DNA of 41,573 bases from Rhodoferax sp. (lineage in GTDB: Bacteria > Pseudomonadota > Gammaproteobacteria > Burkholderiales > Burkholderiaceae_C). A program made the position numbers and the translations under genes. The notes under the pieces are model-generated. The model was not told the DNA's origin and did no database searches. It worked only from the letters and a program-made list of their open reading frames with translations. Each line of letters opens with the position of its first letter. Position 1 is the first letter of the stretch. The stretch covers positions 1 to 41,573 of the forward strand of contig JAURGS010000001.1 of assembly GCA_030833685.1 (NCBI GenBank), written 5' to 3'. Positions 23,168-30,465 of this stretch are shown here, piece by piece.

Positions 23168-23851
23168 ATGGCGAAAACGCAGAAGCAGCGTCGAGGTTTG
23201 CTGATCAAGGGTGGCCAACTGGCTTTATTGGGGGCCGGAGGTTTGTCAGCCTGGATTCAAAACGTTCTGGCGCTGGGCGTGGTGTACCTACCTGCGGGAA
23301 TTTACAAGCTGCAAGGGGATGTTCAAATCAACGGCCAGCCCGCGCGCGAGGGCTCGCCAGTGCGCGCCGGCGACACGGTGCGCACCGGCCCTGGGGCCCA
23401 GGCGATTTATGTCATTGGCAAGGACGCCTTCTTACAGCGTGGGGATAGCGCGGTGCAGTTCGGTAACGACGCCAGCAAAGACTTCTTGCGGGTCATCAGC
23501 GGCAGATTGTTGTCGGTTTTTGGCAGCGGCCAAAAGACGCTGCTAACGCCCACGGCGACCATGGGAATCCGGGGCACGGGTTGTTACATCGAGGTGCAGG
23601 AGACGGAGGTGTATTTTTGCCTGTGTTACGGCCGGGTCAACCTCGTTCCGCTGGCTGACCCGAGCCAGGCCACTGAGATTGAAACCACGCATCATGATCA
23701 TCCGCTGAAAATTTACCGCGGCTCGGGGATGCCGGTGATGGTTGATGCCAGTGTGATCAACCACACGGATGCTGAGTTGATCATGCTGGAGACCTTGACA
23801 GGTCGGCGTCCGCCGTTTGTTCGCGCCGACGGCACTGGGCCGAGATACTGA
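23168..23851 (+). CDS. Exported FecR-domain protein with Tat-like signal
   Basis: This 227-residue protein starts with a twin-arginine-like leader ('KQRRGLLIKGGQLALLGAGG', Arg8-Arg9) and a hydrophobic stretch. A FecR-type beta-rich domain follows: 'REGSPVRAGDTVRTGPGAQAIYVI', 'GRLLSVFG' and 'TPTATMGIRGTGCYIEV'. FecR domains usually relay signals to sigma factors, but no sigma factor or TonB receptor gene is nearby, and related stand-alone forms occur in Betaproteobacteria. GGAG precedes the ATG. Residues after the domain include two cysteines in 'FCLCYGRV'. The signal type and role are inferred. Confidence 0.72.
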   Translation: MAKTQKQRRGLLIKGGQLALLGAGGLSAWIQNVLALGVVYLPAGIYKLQGDVQINGQPAREGSPVRAGDTVRTGPGAQAIYVIGKDAFLQRGDSAVQFGNDASKDFLRVISGRLLSVFGSGQKTLLTPTATMGIRGTGCYIEVQETEVYFCLCYGRVNLVPLADPSQATEIETTHHDHPLKIYRGSGMPVMVDASVINHTDAELIMLETLTGRRPPFVRADGTGPRY

Positions 23852-23853
23852 AT

Positions 23854-23883
23854 CTCAAGCCTCTCTTCAAAGAGAGGCTTGAG
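23854..23883. terminator. Strong hairpin between convergent FecR-domain and GMP reductase genes
   Basis: CTCAAGCCTCTCTT and AAGAGAGGCTTGAG form a perfect inverted repeat of 14 bases around the two bases CA. It lies between the stop codons of two convergent genes and could serve both strands. No long T run follows on either side. Confidence 0.65.
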
Positions 23884-23902
23884 CCCCGGCGCGTGCCAAT
23901 AC

Positions 23903-24880
23903 CTACATCAACAAGTGTTCACCCGCGTTGTCGCCGCCGAGCGTGACGTAATTCACTTTGCGAATGTCAAACAGCTTTCGTCCGCCCGCATAGCTGATTG
24001 AGCTTTGAACATCCTGCTCCATCTCGATCAGGGTGTCGGCGAGCTTGCCCTTGATGGGCTCCAGAATCCGCTTGCCTTCCACATGGCGGTATTCGCCCTT
24101 GTTGTAGTCGCTGGCTGAGCCGTAATATTCTTTGAACAATCCACCGTCTACTTCAACGGTTTTGCCGGGGCTTTCTTCATGGCCCGCAAACAGGGACCCA
24201 ATCATCACCATGGTGGCCCCAAAACGAATGCTTTTGGCGATATCGCCGTGGTCGCGGATACCACCATCGGCGATGATGGGCTTGGTGGCAACCCGGGCAC
24301 ACCATTTCACCGCGCTGAGTTGCCAGCCACCAGTGCCAAAGCCAGTTTTGAGTTTGGTGATGCAGACTTTGCCGGGCCCCACGCCCACTTTGGTGGCATC
24401 GGCGCCCCAGTTCTCCAGGTCGATCACGGCCTCTGGCGTGGCGACGTTGCCAGCGATGATGAAGCTACCGGGCAGCTTTTGCTTGATGTAGCCGATCATT
24501 TCCTTGACGCTGTCGCTGTGACCATGCGCAATGTCGATCGTCACGTACTCGGGGGTCAGGCCGAGCGCCACCAGTTTGTCCACGGTGTCGCGGTCGGGCT
24601 GTTTGACGCCCAATGAAATGGACGCATAAAGGCCTCTGGCATGCATGTCACGGACAAATTTGACATTGTCCAAGTCAAACCGATGCATCACATAAAAGTA
24701 GTTGTTTTGCGCCAGCCAAATACAAATGGCTTCGTCGACCACGGTTTTCATATTTGCCGGCACCACCGGCAAACGGAAATGACGCGGGCCCAGTTGCACC
24801 GACGCATCGCATTCGGATCGGCTCTCCACCCGACACTTGCGGGGCAGCAGGAGAATGTTGTCGTAGTCAAAGATTTCCAT
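23903..24880 (-). CDS. guaC: GMP reductase
   Basis: This 325-residue TIM-barrel enzyme of the IMP dehydrogenase/GMP reductase family shows 'EIFDYDNILLLPRKC', 'VTIDIAHGHSDSV', 'IIAGNVATPEAV', the catalytic cysteine loop 'GVGPGKVCITK', 'PIIADGGIRDHGDIAKSI' and 'MIGSLFAGHEESPG'. It lacks the CBS domains of IMP dehydrogenase, and the length fits GMP reductase. The reaction is NADPH-dependent conversion of GMP to IMP and ammonia in purine interconversion. I use the ATG at 24880, since upstream codons give an unrelated extension overlapping a terminator. No other purine gene is adjacent; the nucleoside locus is 5 kb away. Confidence 0.92.
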   Translation of the reverse strand: MEIFDYDNILLLPRKCRVESRSECDASVQLGPRHFRLPVVPANMKTVVDEAICIWLAQNNYFYVMHRFDLDNVKFVRDMHARGLYASISLGVKQPDRDTVDKLVALGLTPEYVTIDIAHGHSDSVKEMIGYIKQKLPGSFIIAGNVATPEAVIDLENWGADATKVGVGPGKVCITKLKTGFGTGGWQLSAVKWCARVATKPIIADGGIRDHGDIAKSIRFGATMVMIGSLFAGHEESPGKTVEVDGGLFKEYYGSASDYNKGEYRHVEGKRILEPIKGKLADTLIEMEQDVQSSISYAGGRKLFDIRKVNYVTLGGDNAGEHLLM

Positions 24881-24966
24881 GATCAAGCGTCTTTCCAATG
24901 GCAGGTGAAAAAGAGAGCGCTTGGACTGCTGCCGGTTTTGCTGCTGCAGGTCAATTGTCTGCGGGC

Positions 24967-25000
24967 AAAAAAAACCGGGCTGCAATGGCTTGGGCCCGGT
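24967..25000 (-). terminator. Rho-independent terminator of the secreted-protein gene
   Basis: On the minus strand the stem ACCGGGC/GCCCGGT with a 13-base loop is followed at once by eight T residues (seen as A 24967-24974 on the plus strand). It lies 55 bases after the stop at 25055 and before guaC, so guaC needs its own promoter downstream of it. Confidence 0.7.
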
Positions 25001-25054
25001 GCCTGATTCTAGCCGCTTGGCAAGAGCCTGTTTTCCGCGCCCTGGGAGGTCGGG

Positions 25055-25792
25055 CTAAGGGTTTGTCGGGCAGCTGGCATGGGCCAGCCCGATCACTTGG
25101 CCTTGGGGCGTCTGCAGCCAGGCCACCAGCTCTGTGCGATCGGGCTGCATGCCCTCGGGCATGCTCATGGCTCTGAGCTCTGCGGCGTGCCAGGCCCCAT
25201 CCTTCTTCTGAAAGTTTGGTTGGCCCCAGGTTTGCTGCAGCACATTGCGCACAAGTCGGCGCTCAATTGGGGAGCCCTCGGCTCCGGCGCTCAGGCGCTC
25301 GATCATCAAGACCCAAAGGTCGAGCCGTGGCCAGGGCAGTTTGTCCTGCTGAATCGTCAGATCGATCGTTATTCCTCGGTAGGGGCCCACAGCAACACCA
25401 AAGCTGATACTGAGATCAAGTTTTTCATTCCGGTGCACAGGGGTATCGACTTGAATCTGCGTCAGCACTGGCTTGGCGCCAGTATGTTGGAGTCGCTCCA
25501 GCGCTTGGCTTGACTCAGCAGCCGATAAAGGGGCGTTGTCGCCTTTTGGGCTAGGGACGATCCAGTCCAGACTCAAGCCAGGCACCTCGCCACTGGCAGC
25601 GTGCGCACTCTGCCAGCAGGATTCACAGTCTGCACTGATAAAGCGTTCATGCAGGGCTTGCGGCCCCTTGACTGAGCTGCCTTGACACACCGCCTGGGCA
25701 TGGACGCTTTGCATCAGGACAATGCTCGTCAATGTGCTAATCCAGACGGCCACACGGGCTGGCAGGCTAGGTTGATTCGCTCGAATAGGCAC
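25055..25792 (-). CDS. Secreted protein of unknown function
   Basis: This 245-residue protein starts at a GTG with an AGGA-type site. It has a signal peptide (about residues 14-33, ending VHAQA) and should be periplasmic. Just after it comes 'HERFISADCESCWQ', a CxxC pair within a context resembling a thioredoxin-like active site, but I cannot place it in a named family. The remainder has few cysteines and no membrane segment. The start is only 16 bases from the uvrD ATG on the other strand, so its promoter must lie inside uvrD. It ends with its own terminator. Function is unknown. Confidence 0.65.
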   Translation of the reverse strand: MPIRANQPSLPARVAVWISTLTSIVLMQSVHAQAVCQGSSVKGPQALHERFISADCESCWQSAHAASGEVPGLSLDWIVPSPKGDNAPLSAAESSQALERLQHTGAKPVLTQIQVDTPVHRNEKLDLSISFGVAVGPYRGITIDLTIQQDKLPWPRLDLWVLMIERLSAGAEGSPIERRLVRNVLQQTWGQPNFQKKDGAWHAAELRAMSMPEGMQPDRTELVAWLQTPQGQVIGLAHASCPTNP

Positions 25793-25796
25793 TTCC

Positions 25797-25802
25797 TACA
25801 AT
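25797..25802 (+). promoter_or_regulatory. -10-like element for a leaderless start (uvrD)
   Basis: TACAAT is followed by six bases (CCTCGT) and the ATG at 25809, without a ribosome-binding sequence. TTGATT lies 19 bases upstream as a weak -35 candidate. Confidence 0.45.
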
Positions 25803-25808
25803 CCTCGT

Positions 25809-28223
25809 ATGCAGTCTGATCATGAACTCCAACCGGCCACCGACGCCGGTCTGTTGCGGCACTTGAATCCGGAGCAACGCGCTGCAGTGACTTTACCCGC
25901 TGTTCATGCGCTCATTCTGGCTGGCGCCGGCTCGGGCAAGACCCGCGTGCTCACGACCCGCATTGCCTGGCTGCTACAAACGGGCCTGGTCTCGCCCGGC
26001 GGTATTTTGGCGGTGACGTTCACCAACAAGGCGGCCAAAGAGATGCTGACGCGCTTGTCGAGCATGTTGCCTCTGAACGTGCGCGGCATGTGGATTGGTA
26101 CTTTTCACGGGTTGTGTAACCGTTTTTTGCGCGCGCACCACAAGCTCGCCGTCCTTCCCCAAAGTTTTCAGATTTTGGACACGCAGGATCAGTTGTCCTC
26201 TCTGAAGCGTCTGTACAAACAATTTGGCCTGGACGATGAGCGCTTTCCTGTCAGGCAGATGCAATGGTTTATCAACAGCTGCAAGGAAGACGGTCTGCGC
26301 GCGGCGGCGGTTCCCGTGCGCGATGATGAAACCCGTCGCAAGGTCGAGATTTACCAGCTGTATGAGCAACAGTGCCAGCGTGAAGGCGTGGCCGACTTTG
26401 CCGAATTGTTGTTACGCAGTTATGAAGTGTTGCGCGACCATGACCCCGTGCGTGAACACTACCAGCGGCGTTTCCGACACGTGCTGATTGACGAGTTTCA
26501 GGACACCAACCGATTGCAGTACGCCTGGATCAAGATGCTCACCGGCACCGGTGCACACGGCGATGTGAGTGCTCCTTTCATGCCCAGCGGCTCGGTGATG
26601 GCGGTGGGCGATGATGACCAGAGCATTTACGCCTTTCGTGGCGCCAATGTGGGCAATATGGCCGACTTTGTTCGGGAATTCAAGGTCGAGCACCAGATCA
26701 AGCTTGAGGAAAACTACCGCAGCGGCAGCAATATCCTGGACAGCGCTAACGCGCTGATCAGCCATAACAACAACCGCTTGGGCAAAAACCTGCGCACTGC
26801 CCAAGGCCCCGGTGAGCCCGTGCGCCTGTTTGAGGCCAGCAGCGACTTTCTGGAGGCGCAGTGGGTGGTTGAGGAGACCAAGCAGCTCGTTCGCGATGGC
26901 ATGGCGCGCCAGGAGGTGGCGGTTTTGTACCGCTCCAACGCGCAAAGTCGGGTCATCGAGACGGCCTTGTTCAATGCCGGCATGCCTTACAAGGTGTATG
27001 GCGGCCTGCGCTTTTTCGAGCGCGCCGAAATCAAGAATGCGCTGGCTTATCTTCGCCTGTTGGAAAACCCCCGTGACGACACCAGTTTTCTTCGCGTGGT
27101 GAACTTCCCGGCGCGTGGCATCGGCATGCGCAGCATTGAACAGCTGCAGGATGCGGCTCGCGCCAGTGGCTGCGCCCTGAGCGAGGCGGTCACGCTTGTG
27201 GCGGGCAAGGCAGGTAGCAACCTGGGGGCTTTTGTGGCCAGCCTGGACGTTCTGCGCGAAAGGGTCCAGGGTTGCAGTCTGCGCGAAATTATCGAAGCCA
27301 TGCTGGAGCACAGCGGCCTGATTGCCCATTACCGTGCCGATCGGGAAGGCGCAGACCGGGTTGAGAACTTGGAGGAGTTGGTCAACGCCGCTGAGAGCTT
27401 TGTCACCACCGAAGGCTTTGGACGCGATGCCGTGGCATTGCCGCTTGATGAACTCGCGCCAGCTTTGACCCAGTCGCCAGCCTCACAAGGCCTGGATGCG
27501 GACCTGGCCGAAGCCGAGACATTTTTGCCTGACCAGGAAACCGGCGAAACGCAGTCACCGCTTTCGGCGTTCCTGACGCACGCCGCGCTGGAGGCGGGCG
27601 ACAACCAAGCCCAGGCCGGGCAGGATGCGGTGCAACTGATGACGGTTCACGCCAGCAAGGGCTTGGAATTTGACTGTGTCTTCATCACGGGCCTGGAAGA
27701 GGGCTTGTTCCCGCATGAAAACTCGATGACCGACAAAGCAAGCCTGGAAGAGGAGCGGCGCTTGATGTACGTGGCGATCACGCGTGCGCGCAAGCGCCTG
27801 TACCTGAGCCACTCACAGACCCGAATGCTTCATGGTCAGACGCGTTACAACTTGCAGAGCCGTTTTTTCGATGAGCTGCCCGATGAGGCATTGAAGTGGA
27901 TCACCCCCAGGCACGGCGCAAATCTGAGCCACAGCCTGGGACTGGAGGGCGCTTCAGGGTCCTGGTCGGACGCGGGCCACGCCAGCACCACATCGCTGCA
28001 ACGGGGCGATTACGGTCGATTTGCGCAAGCGGCGGCACAGCCCAAGGCGCAGGCACAAGCCCAATTTCAGGTAGGACAAAAGGTGTTTCACAACAAGTTC
28101 GGCGAGGGCACGGTGCGCCAGCTGGAGGGGCAGGGCGCCGACGCACGCGCGCAGATCAACTTTCCCCGCCACGGCGTGAAGTGGCTGGCGCTGTCCATCG
28201 CAAAGCTCACCCCCCTTCCTTGA
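25809..28223 (+). CDS. uvrD: ATP-dependent DNA helicase II, UvrD/Rep family
   Basis: This 804-residue superfamily 1A helicase has the Q-motif 'LNPEQRAAV', Walker A 'AGAGSGKT' (residues 38-45), 'TFTNKAAKEM', Walker B 'VLIDEFQDTN', 'VGDDDQSIYAFRGA', 'LEENYRS', 'LMTVHASKGLEFDCVFITG' and 'VAITRARKRLYL'. Its C-terminal end 'FGEGTVRQLEGQG...INFPRHGVKWLAL' is the Tudor-like domain of UvrD/PcrA, which distinguishes it from Rep. It unwinds DNA in nucleotide excision and mismatch repair. The ATG is followed directly by family sequence and seems leaderless. The gene converges with the BPSS1780-family gene. Confidence 0.93.
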   Translation: MQSDHELQPATDAGLLRHLNPEQRAAVTLPAVHALILAGAGSGKTRVLTTRIAWLLQTGLVSPGGILAVTFTNKAAKEMLTRLSSMLPLNVRGMWIGTFHGLCNRFLRAHHKLAVLPQSFQILDTQDQLSSLKRLYKQFGLDDERFPVRQMQWFINSCKEDGLRAAAVPVRDDETRRKVEIYQLYEQQCQREGVADFAELLLRSYEVLRDHDPVREHYQRRFRHVLIDEFQDTNRLQYAWIKMLTGTGAHGDVSAPFMPSGSVMAVGDDDQSIYAFRGANVGNMADFVREFKVEHQIKLEENYRSGSNILDSANALISHNNNRLGKNLRTAQGPGEPVRLFEASSDFLEAQWVVEETKQLVRDGMARQEVAVLYRSNAQSRVIETALFNAGMPYKVYGGLRFFERAEIKNALAYLRLLENPRDDTSFLRVVNFPARGIGMRSIEQLQDAARASGCALSEAVTLVAGKAGSNLGAFVASLDVLRERVQGCSLREIIEAMLEHSGLIAHYRADREGADRVENLEELVNAAESFVTTEGFGRDAVALPLDELAPALTQSPASQGLDADLAEAETFLPDQETGETQSPLSAFLTHAALEAGDNQAQAGQDAVQLMTVHASKGLEFDCVFITGLEEGLFPHENSMTDKASLEEERRLMYVAITRARKRLYLSHSQTRMLHGQTRYNLQSRFFDELPDEALKWITPRHGANLSHSLGLEGASGSWSDAGHASTTSLQRGDYGRFAQAAAQPKAQAQAQFQVGQKVFHNKFGEGTVRQLEGQGADARAQINFPRHGVKWLALSIAKLTPLP

Positions 28224-28230
28224 TGCCGCC

Positions 28231-28247
28231 GCAGCCTTGCAGGCTGC
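28231..28247. terminator. Short hairpin between convergent uvrD and BPSS1780-family genes
   Basis: GCAGCCT and AGGCTGC pair around TGC in the 27-base gap between the two stop codons. The stem is GC-rich, but there is no T tract. A shared weak terminator is likely. Confidence 0.45.
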
Positions 28248-28250
28248 TGT

Positions 28251-29024
28251 TCAAGCAAGGCCTTCGGTCTCAAAGCTGTCGCGGAAGGTGAAGTAAAGCG
28301 AGGTAAAAAATACAGAGGCTAGCAAGAGCAGCGTGGGAAACGCCATGCTAGCGGCCAGGTTGGGGCTATCGAGCAGGCTGGCCAGTGTGGTTAGCACCAT
28401 CATCGTCCCCAGCATCACGCCCACCCAGGAGATGCCAAATACCGTGAAAGCCCAGAAATTTCGAAAACAGGCCACGATACTGAAGAACATGCTCTTCATG
28501 GCCGGCATGCCATGCCAGTACACCAGCGCTGGTGCGTGCCAAAAAAGCAGGGACAAGGGAATGTGCAGCCCGATGAATACGAAGACCGCAGAGACGAAAT
28601 CACCCGACTGAATGCTCTGGGCACTGGGCGCCTGGCCCCCCAAGTACATGCGAGCAAATCCGCCACCATCCACCAGATAAGCCAGGCCCAACACGCAGAG
28701 AAAGCCCAGTGCGTACATACCGCCCAAGGCCAACAGGCGCTGGGCAATCTCGGTGCCGGCCCGAAAGCCGCTGATGAGCAGTCGGGGCATCGGGAAGGTG
28801 CCGCTGTCAGCTTCCTTGCTGGCCACCATCAGCCCCAGCGTTGCAGCCGGTAGTAGCGTCATGGCCAGTGGCAGGCCGATGAACGGAATCATGGACGCCA
28901 ATGACAGCCAGGCAATGAACATGAAGAACAAGCCCGCCATCGCCAGTGGCTGGCGGCGAAAGGTTCGCATACCCAGCGCCAGCCAGGTCCATCCTGTTTT
29001 GGCGGGCACCAGTCGCAGTTTCAT
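28251..29024 (-). CDS. BPSS1780 family membrane protein
   Basis: This 257-residue protein has about six hydrophobic helices and starts 'MKLRLVPAKTGWTWLALGMRTF', the usual opening of the BPSS1780 family in Burkholderiales. 'ALVYWHGMPAMKSMFFSIVACFRNFWAF' is another conserved block of the family. It should be an inner-membrane protein of unknown function. Its ATG overlaps the homoserine kinase stop by four bases, so it is the last gene of the unit DUF2782 protein, thrB, BPSS1780 protein, a familiar order in Comamonadaceae. Confidence 0.88.
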   Translation of the reverse strand: MKLRLVPAKTGWTWLALGMRTFRRQPLAMAGLFFMFIAWLSLASMIPFIGLPLAMTLLPAATLGLMVASKEADSGTFPMPRLLISGFRAGTEIAQRLLALGGMYALGFLCVLGLAYLVDGGGFARMYLGGQAPSAQSIQSGDFVSAVFVFIGLHIPLSLLFWHAPALVYWHGMPAMKSMFFSIVACFRNFWAFTVFGISWVGVMLGTMMVLTTLASLLDSPNLAASMAFPTLLLLASVFFTSLYFTFRDSFETEGLA

Positions 29025-30037
29025 GCAAGCCCCATGGCACGTGGGCGAGGTGTGTTCATCGCGGGATGGTTGCCATCCTGCTGTACACGTTGGCGCAGCA
29101 GACGCTCAAAGGGCGTGGGGTCATGCGCTTTGAGCAGACTGGCTTGCCGGGGCAAATGCTGGTCCCACAGGCGCGAGAGCCAGAATCGAAACGCCCCGGC
29201 CCTGAGCATGGCAGGCAGCAGTCGGTGCTCGGCCGCCGTCAAGGGACGCACGGCTTCGTAAGCGCTGACAAAGCGCTCTGCCAACTCGGGCTCGCTTGCC
29301 CGCGTATCTGCGTGCGTGCACCAATCGTTCAGACATACGGCCAGGTCAAACACAAACGTATCTACACCGGCGAAGTAGAAATCAAAAAACCCGCTTAGCG
29401 CCGGGCCGTTGGCACCCCTGACAAACATCACGTTGTCACGGAACAGATCGGCGTGAATAGGGCCGCGCGGCAGGCCCCGGTAATCAGCGCTGTCAGCCAG
29501 TGCGATCTGGAAAGTCAACTCATCCTTCAAGAGCTGTGCTTGTTGCGGCAAGAGGTAGGGCAACACCACTGGCACGGTTTCCCGCCACCAGCTCAGGCCA
29601 CGTAAGTTGGGTTGTCGCAGTTCAAAGTCCAAACCCGCCAGATGCATTCGTGCCAGCATGTCGCCAACTTGCGCACAATGTTCACCGCTTGGCGAAAGCT
29701 CGCTGCTCCCGTGCAGTTTGTCCACCACCGCGGCAGGTTTGTTCTTCAGATTGAAAACCAATTCGCCCTGGGAATCGGCATGGGGCCGCGGTAGGGGAAT
29801 ACCTTTGTCGGCCAGGTGTTTCATCAAGCGCAGGTAAAAGGGCAGCTGCTCAAAGCTCAGCCGCTCAAAGACGGTCAGCACGTACTCATGCACCTGTCCC
29901 TTGCGCAACGTGTTAACGAAATAATTGGTATTTTCGATGCCACCTTTGCAGCCTTGCATGGCCTGAACAGGCCCCAGGCCCAGGCTTTGCAGAAGGGCAT
30001 CGGCCTCAGGCACCGAAATGTCGGTGTACACCGCCAT
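29021..30037 (-). CDS. thrB: Homoserine kinase, APH-fold type
   Basis: This 338-residue protein of the aminoglycoside-phosphotransferase fold begins 'MAVYTDISVPEADALL'. It has 'GIENTNYFVNT' near the N-terminus, the catalytic block 'GPIHADLFRDNVMF' and the metal aspartate in 'SGFFDFYFAGVD'. These features match the second, non-GHMP kind of ThrB found in many Proteobacteria. It phosphorylates L-homoserine on the way to threonine. It begins three bases after the DUF2782 gene and overlaps the BPSS1780 gene, forming one operon. The C-terminal 20 residues are basic and variable. Confidence 0.92.
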   Translation of the reverse strand: MAVYTDISVPEADALLQSLGLGPVQAMQGCKGGIENTNYFVNTLRKGQVHEYVLTVFERLSFEQLPFYLRLMKHLADKGIPLPRPHADSQGELVFNLKNKPAAVVDKLHGSSELSPSGEHCAQVGDMLARMHLAGLDFELRQPNLRGLSWWRETVPVVLPYLLPQQAQLLKDELTFQIALADSADYRGLPRGPIHADLFRDNVMFVRGANGPALSGFFDFYFAGVDTFVFDLAVCLNDWCTHADTRASEPELAERFVSAYEAVRPLTAAEHRLLPAMLRAGAFRFWLSRLWDQHLPRQASLLKAHDPTPFERLLRQRVQQDGNHPAMNTPRPRAMGLA

Positions 30038-30040
30038 GAA

Positions 30041-30352
30041 TTAAAACCCCAAGATTTTCCAGCTACGCTGACCATTGGTCGGAGCGACCTGGTACGCGGG
30101 CATGCCCCCCTTGGGTTGGACATCGATAGAGCGGGTCTGTCCGCCCACCCGCAGTTCATCAATCACGGACCCTTTGTCCTCTAGGCGGATTCTTTCGCTA
30201 CTTTGTTCGACACGCGTGCCCTGCGCCGCTGCAGCATCGGCCACTGGGGCGGGGTTGCCCTGTTGTGCCTGCGCCGACAGGCCGATGGCCAGGCTTAGGC
30301 TGAGCGACAGTCGCTTGGCATACAGGCAGAGTTGGGGTGTGGTTGGGCGCAT
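30041..30352 (-). CDS. DUF2782 domain secreted protein
   Basis: This 103-residue protein has a signal peptide (about residues 10-29, ending SAQA) and then the conserved DUF2782 core: 'RIRLEDKGSVIDELRVGG', 'SIDVQPKGGMPAYQV' and a C-terminal 'RSWKIL'. The family is small, periplasmic and of unknown function, and in Burkholderiales it sits between polA and thrB, as here. A -10-like TACAAT lies six bases before the ATG, and no ribosome site is seen. It is the first gene of the operon with thrB and the BPSS1780 gene. Confidence 0.85.
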   Translation of the reverse strand: MRPTTPQLCLYAKRLSLSLSLAIGLSAQAQQGNPAPVADAAAAQGTRVEQSSERIRLEDKGSVIDELRVGGQTRSIDVQPKGGMPAYQVAPTNGQRSWKILGF

Positions 30353-30358
30353 GTGCTC

Positions 30359-30364
30359 ATTGTA
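30359..30364 (-). promoter_or_regulatory. -10-like element for a leaderless start (DUF2782 gene)
   Basis: On the minus strand TACAAT is followed by GAGCAC and the ATG at 30352. The six-base spacing and the lack of a Shine-Dalgarno sequence match the uvrD start. Confidence 0.45.
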
Positions 30365-30453
30365 GGTGCCTAGCGCTCAGTCAGTGCCAAACCGGCCTTG
30401 AAGAACCGCTCCCCGCGGCGGCGCCCGAAGCTGAGCTCCCTTGTGTGAGCAGG

Positions 30454-30459
30454 CACAAT
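30454..30459 (+). promoter_or_regulatory. -10-like element for a leaderless start (polA)
   Basis: CACAAT is followed by GACGGC and the ATG at 30466. It is a poorer match to TATAAT (four of six) but has the same six-base spacing and no ribosome-binding site. Confidence 0.35.
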
Positions 30460-30465
30460 GACGGC

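Noticed and set aside
26412..27329. Open frame of 305 codons antisense to uvrD
   Set aside because: The plus strand carries unmistakable helicase motifs throughout this interval, and the antisense peptide shows no domain.
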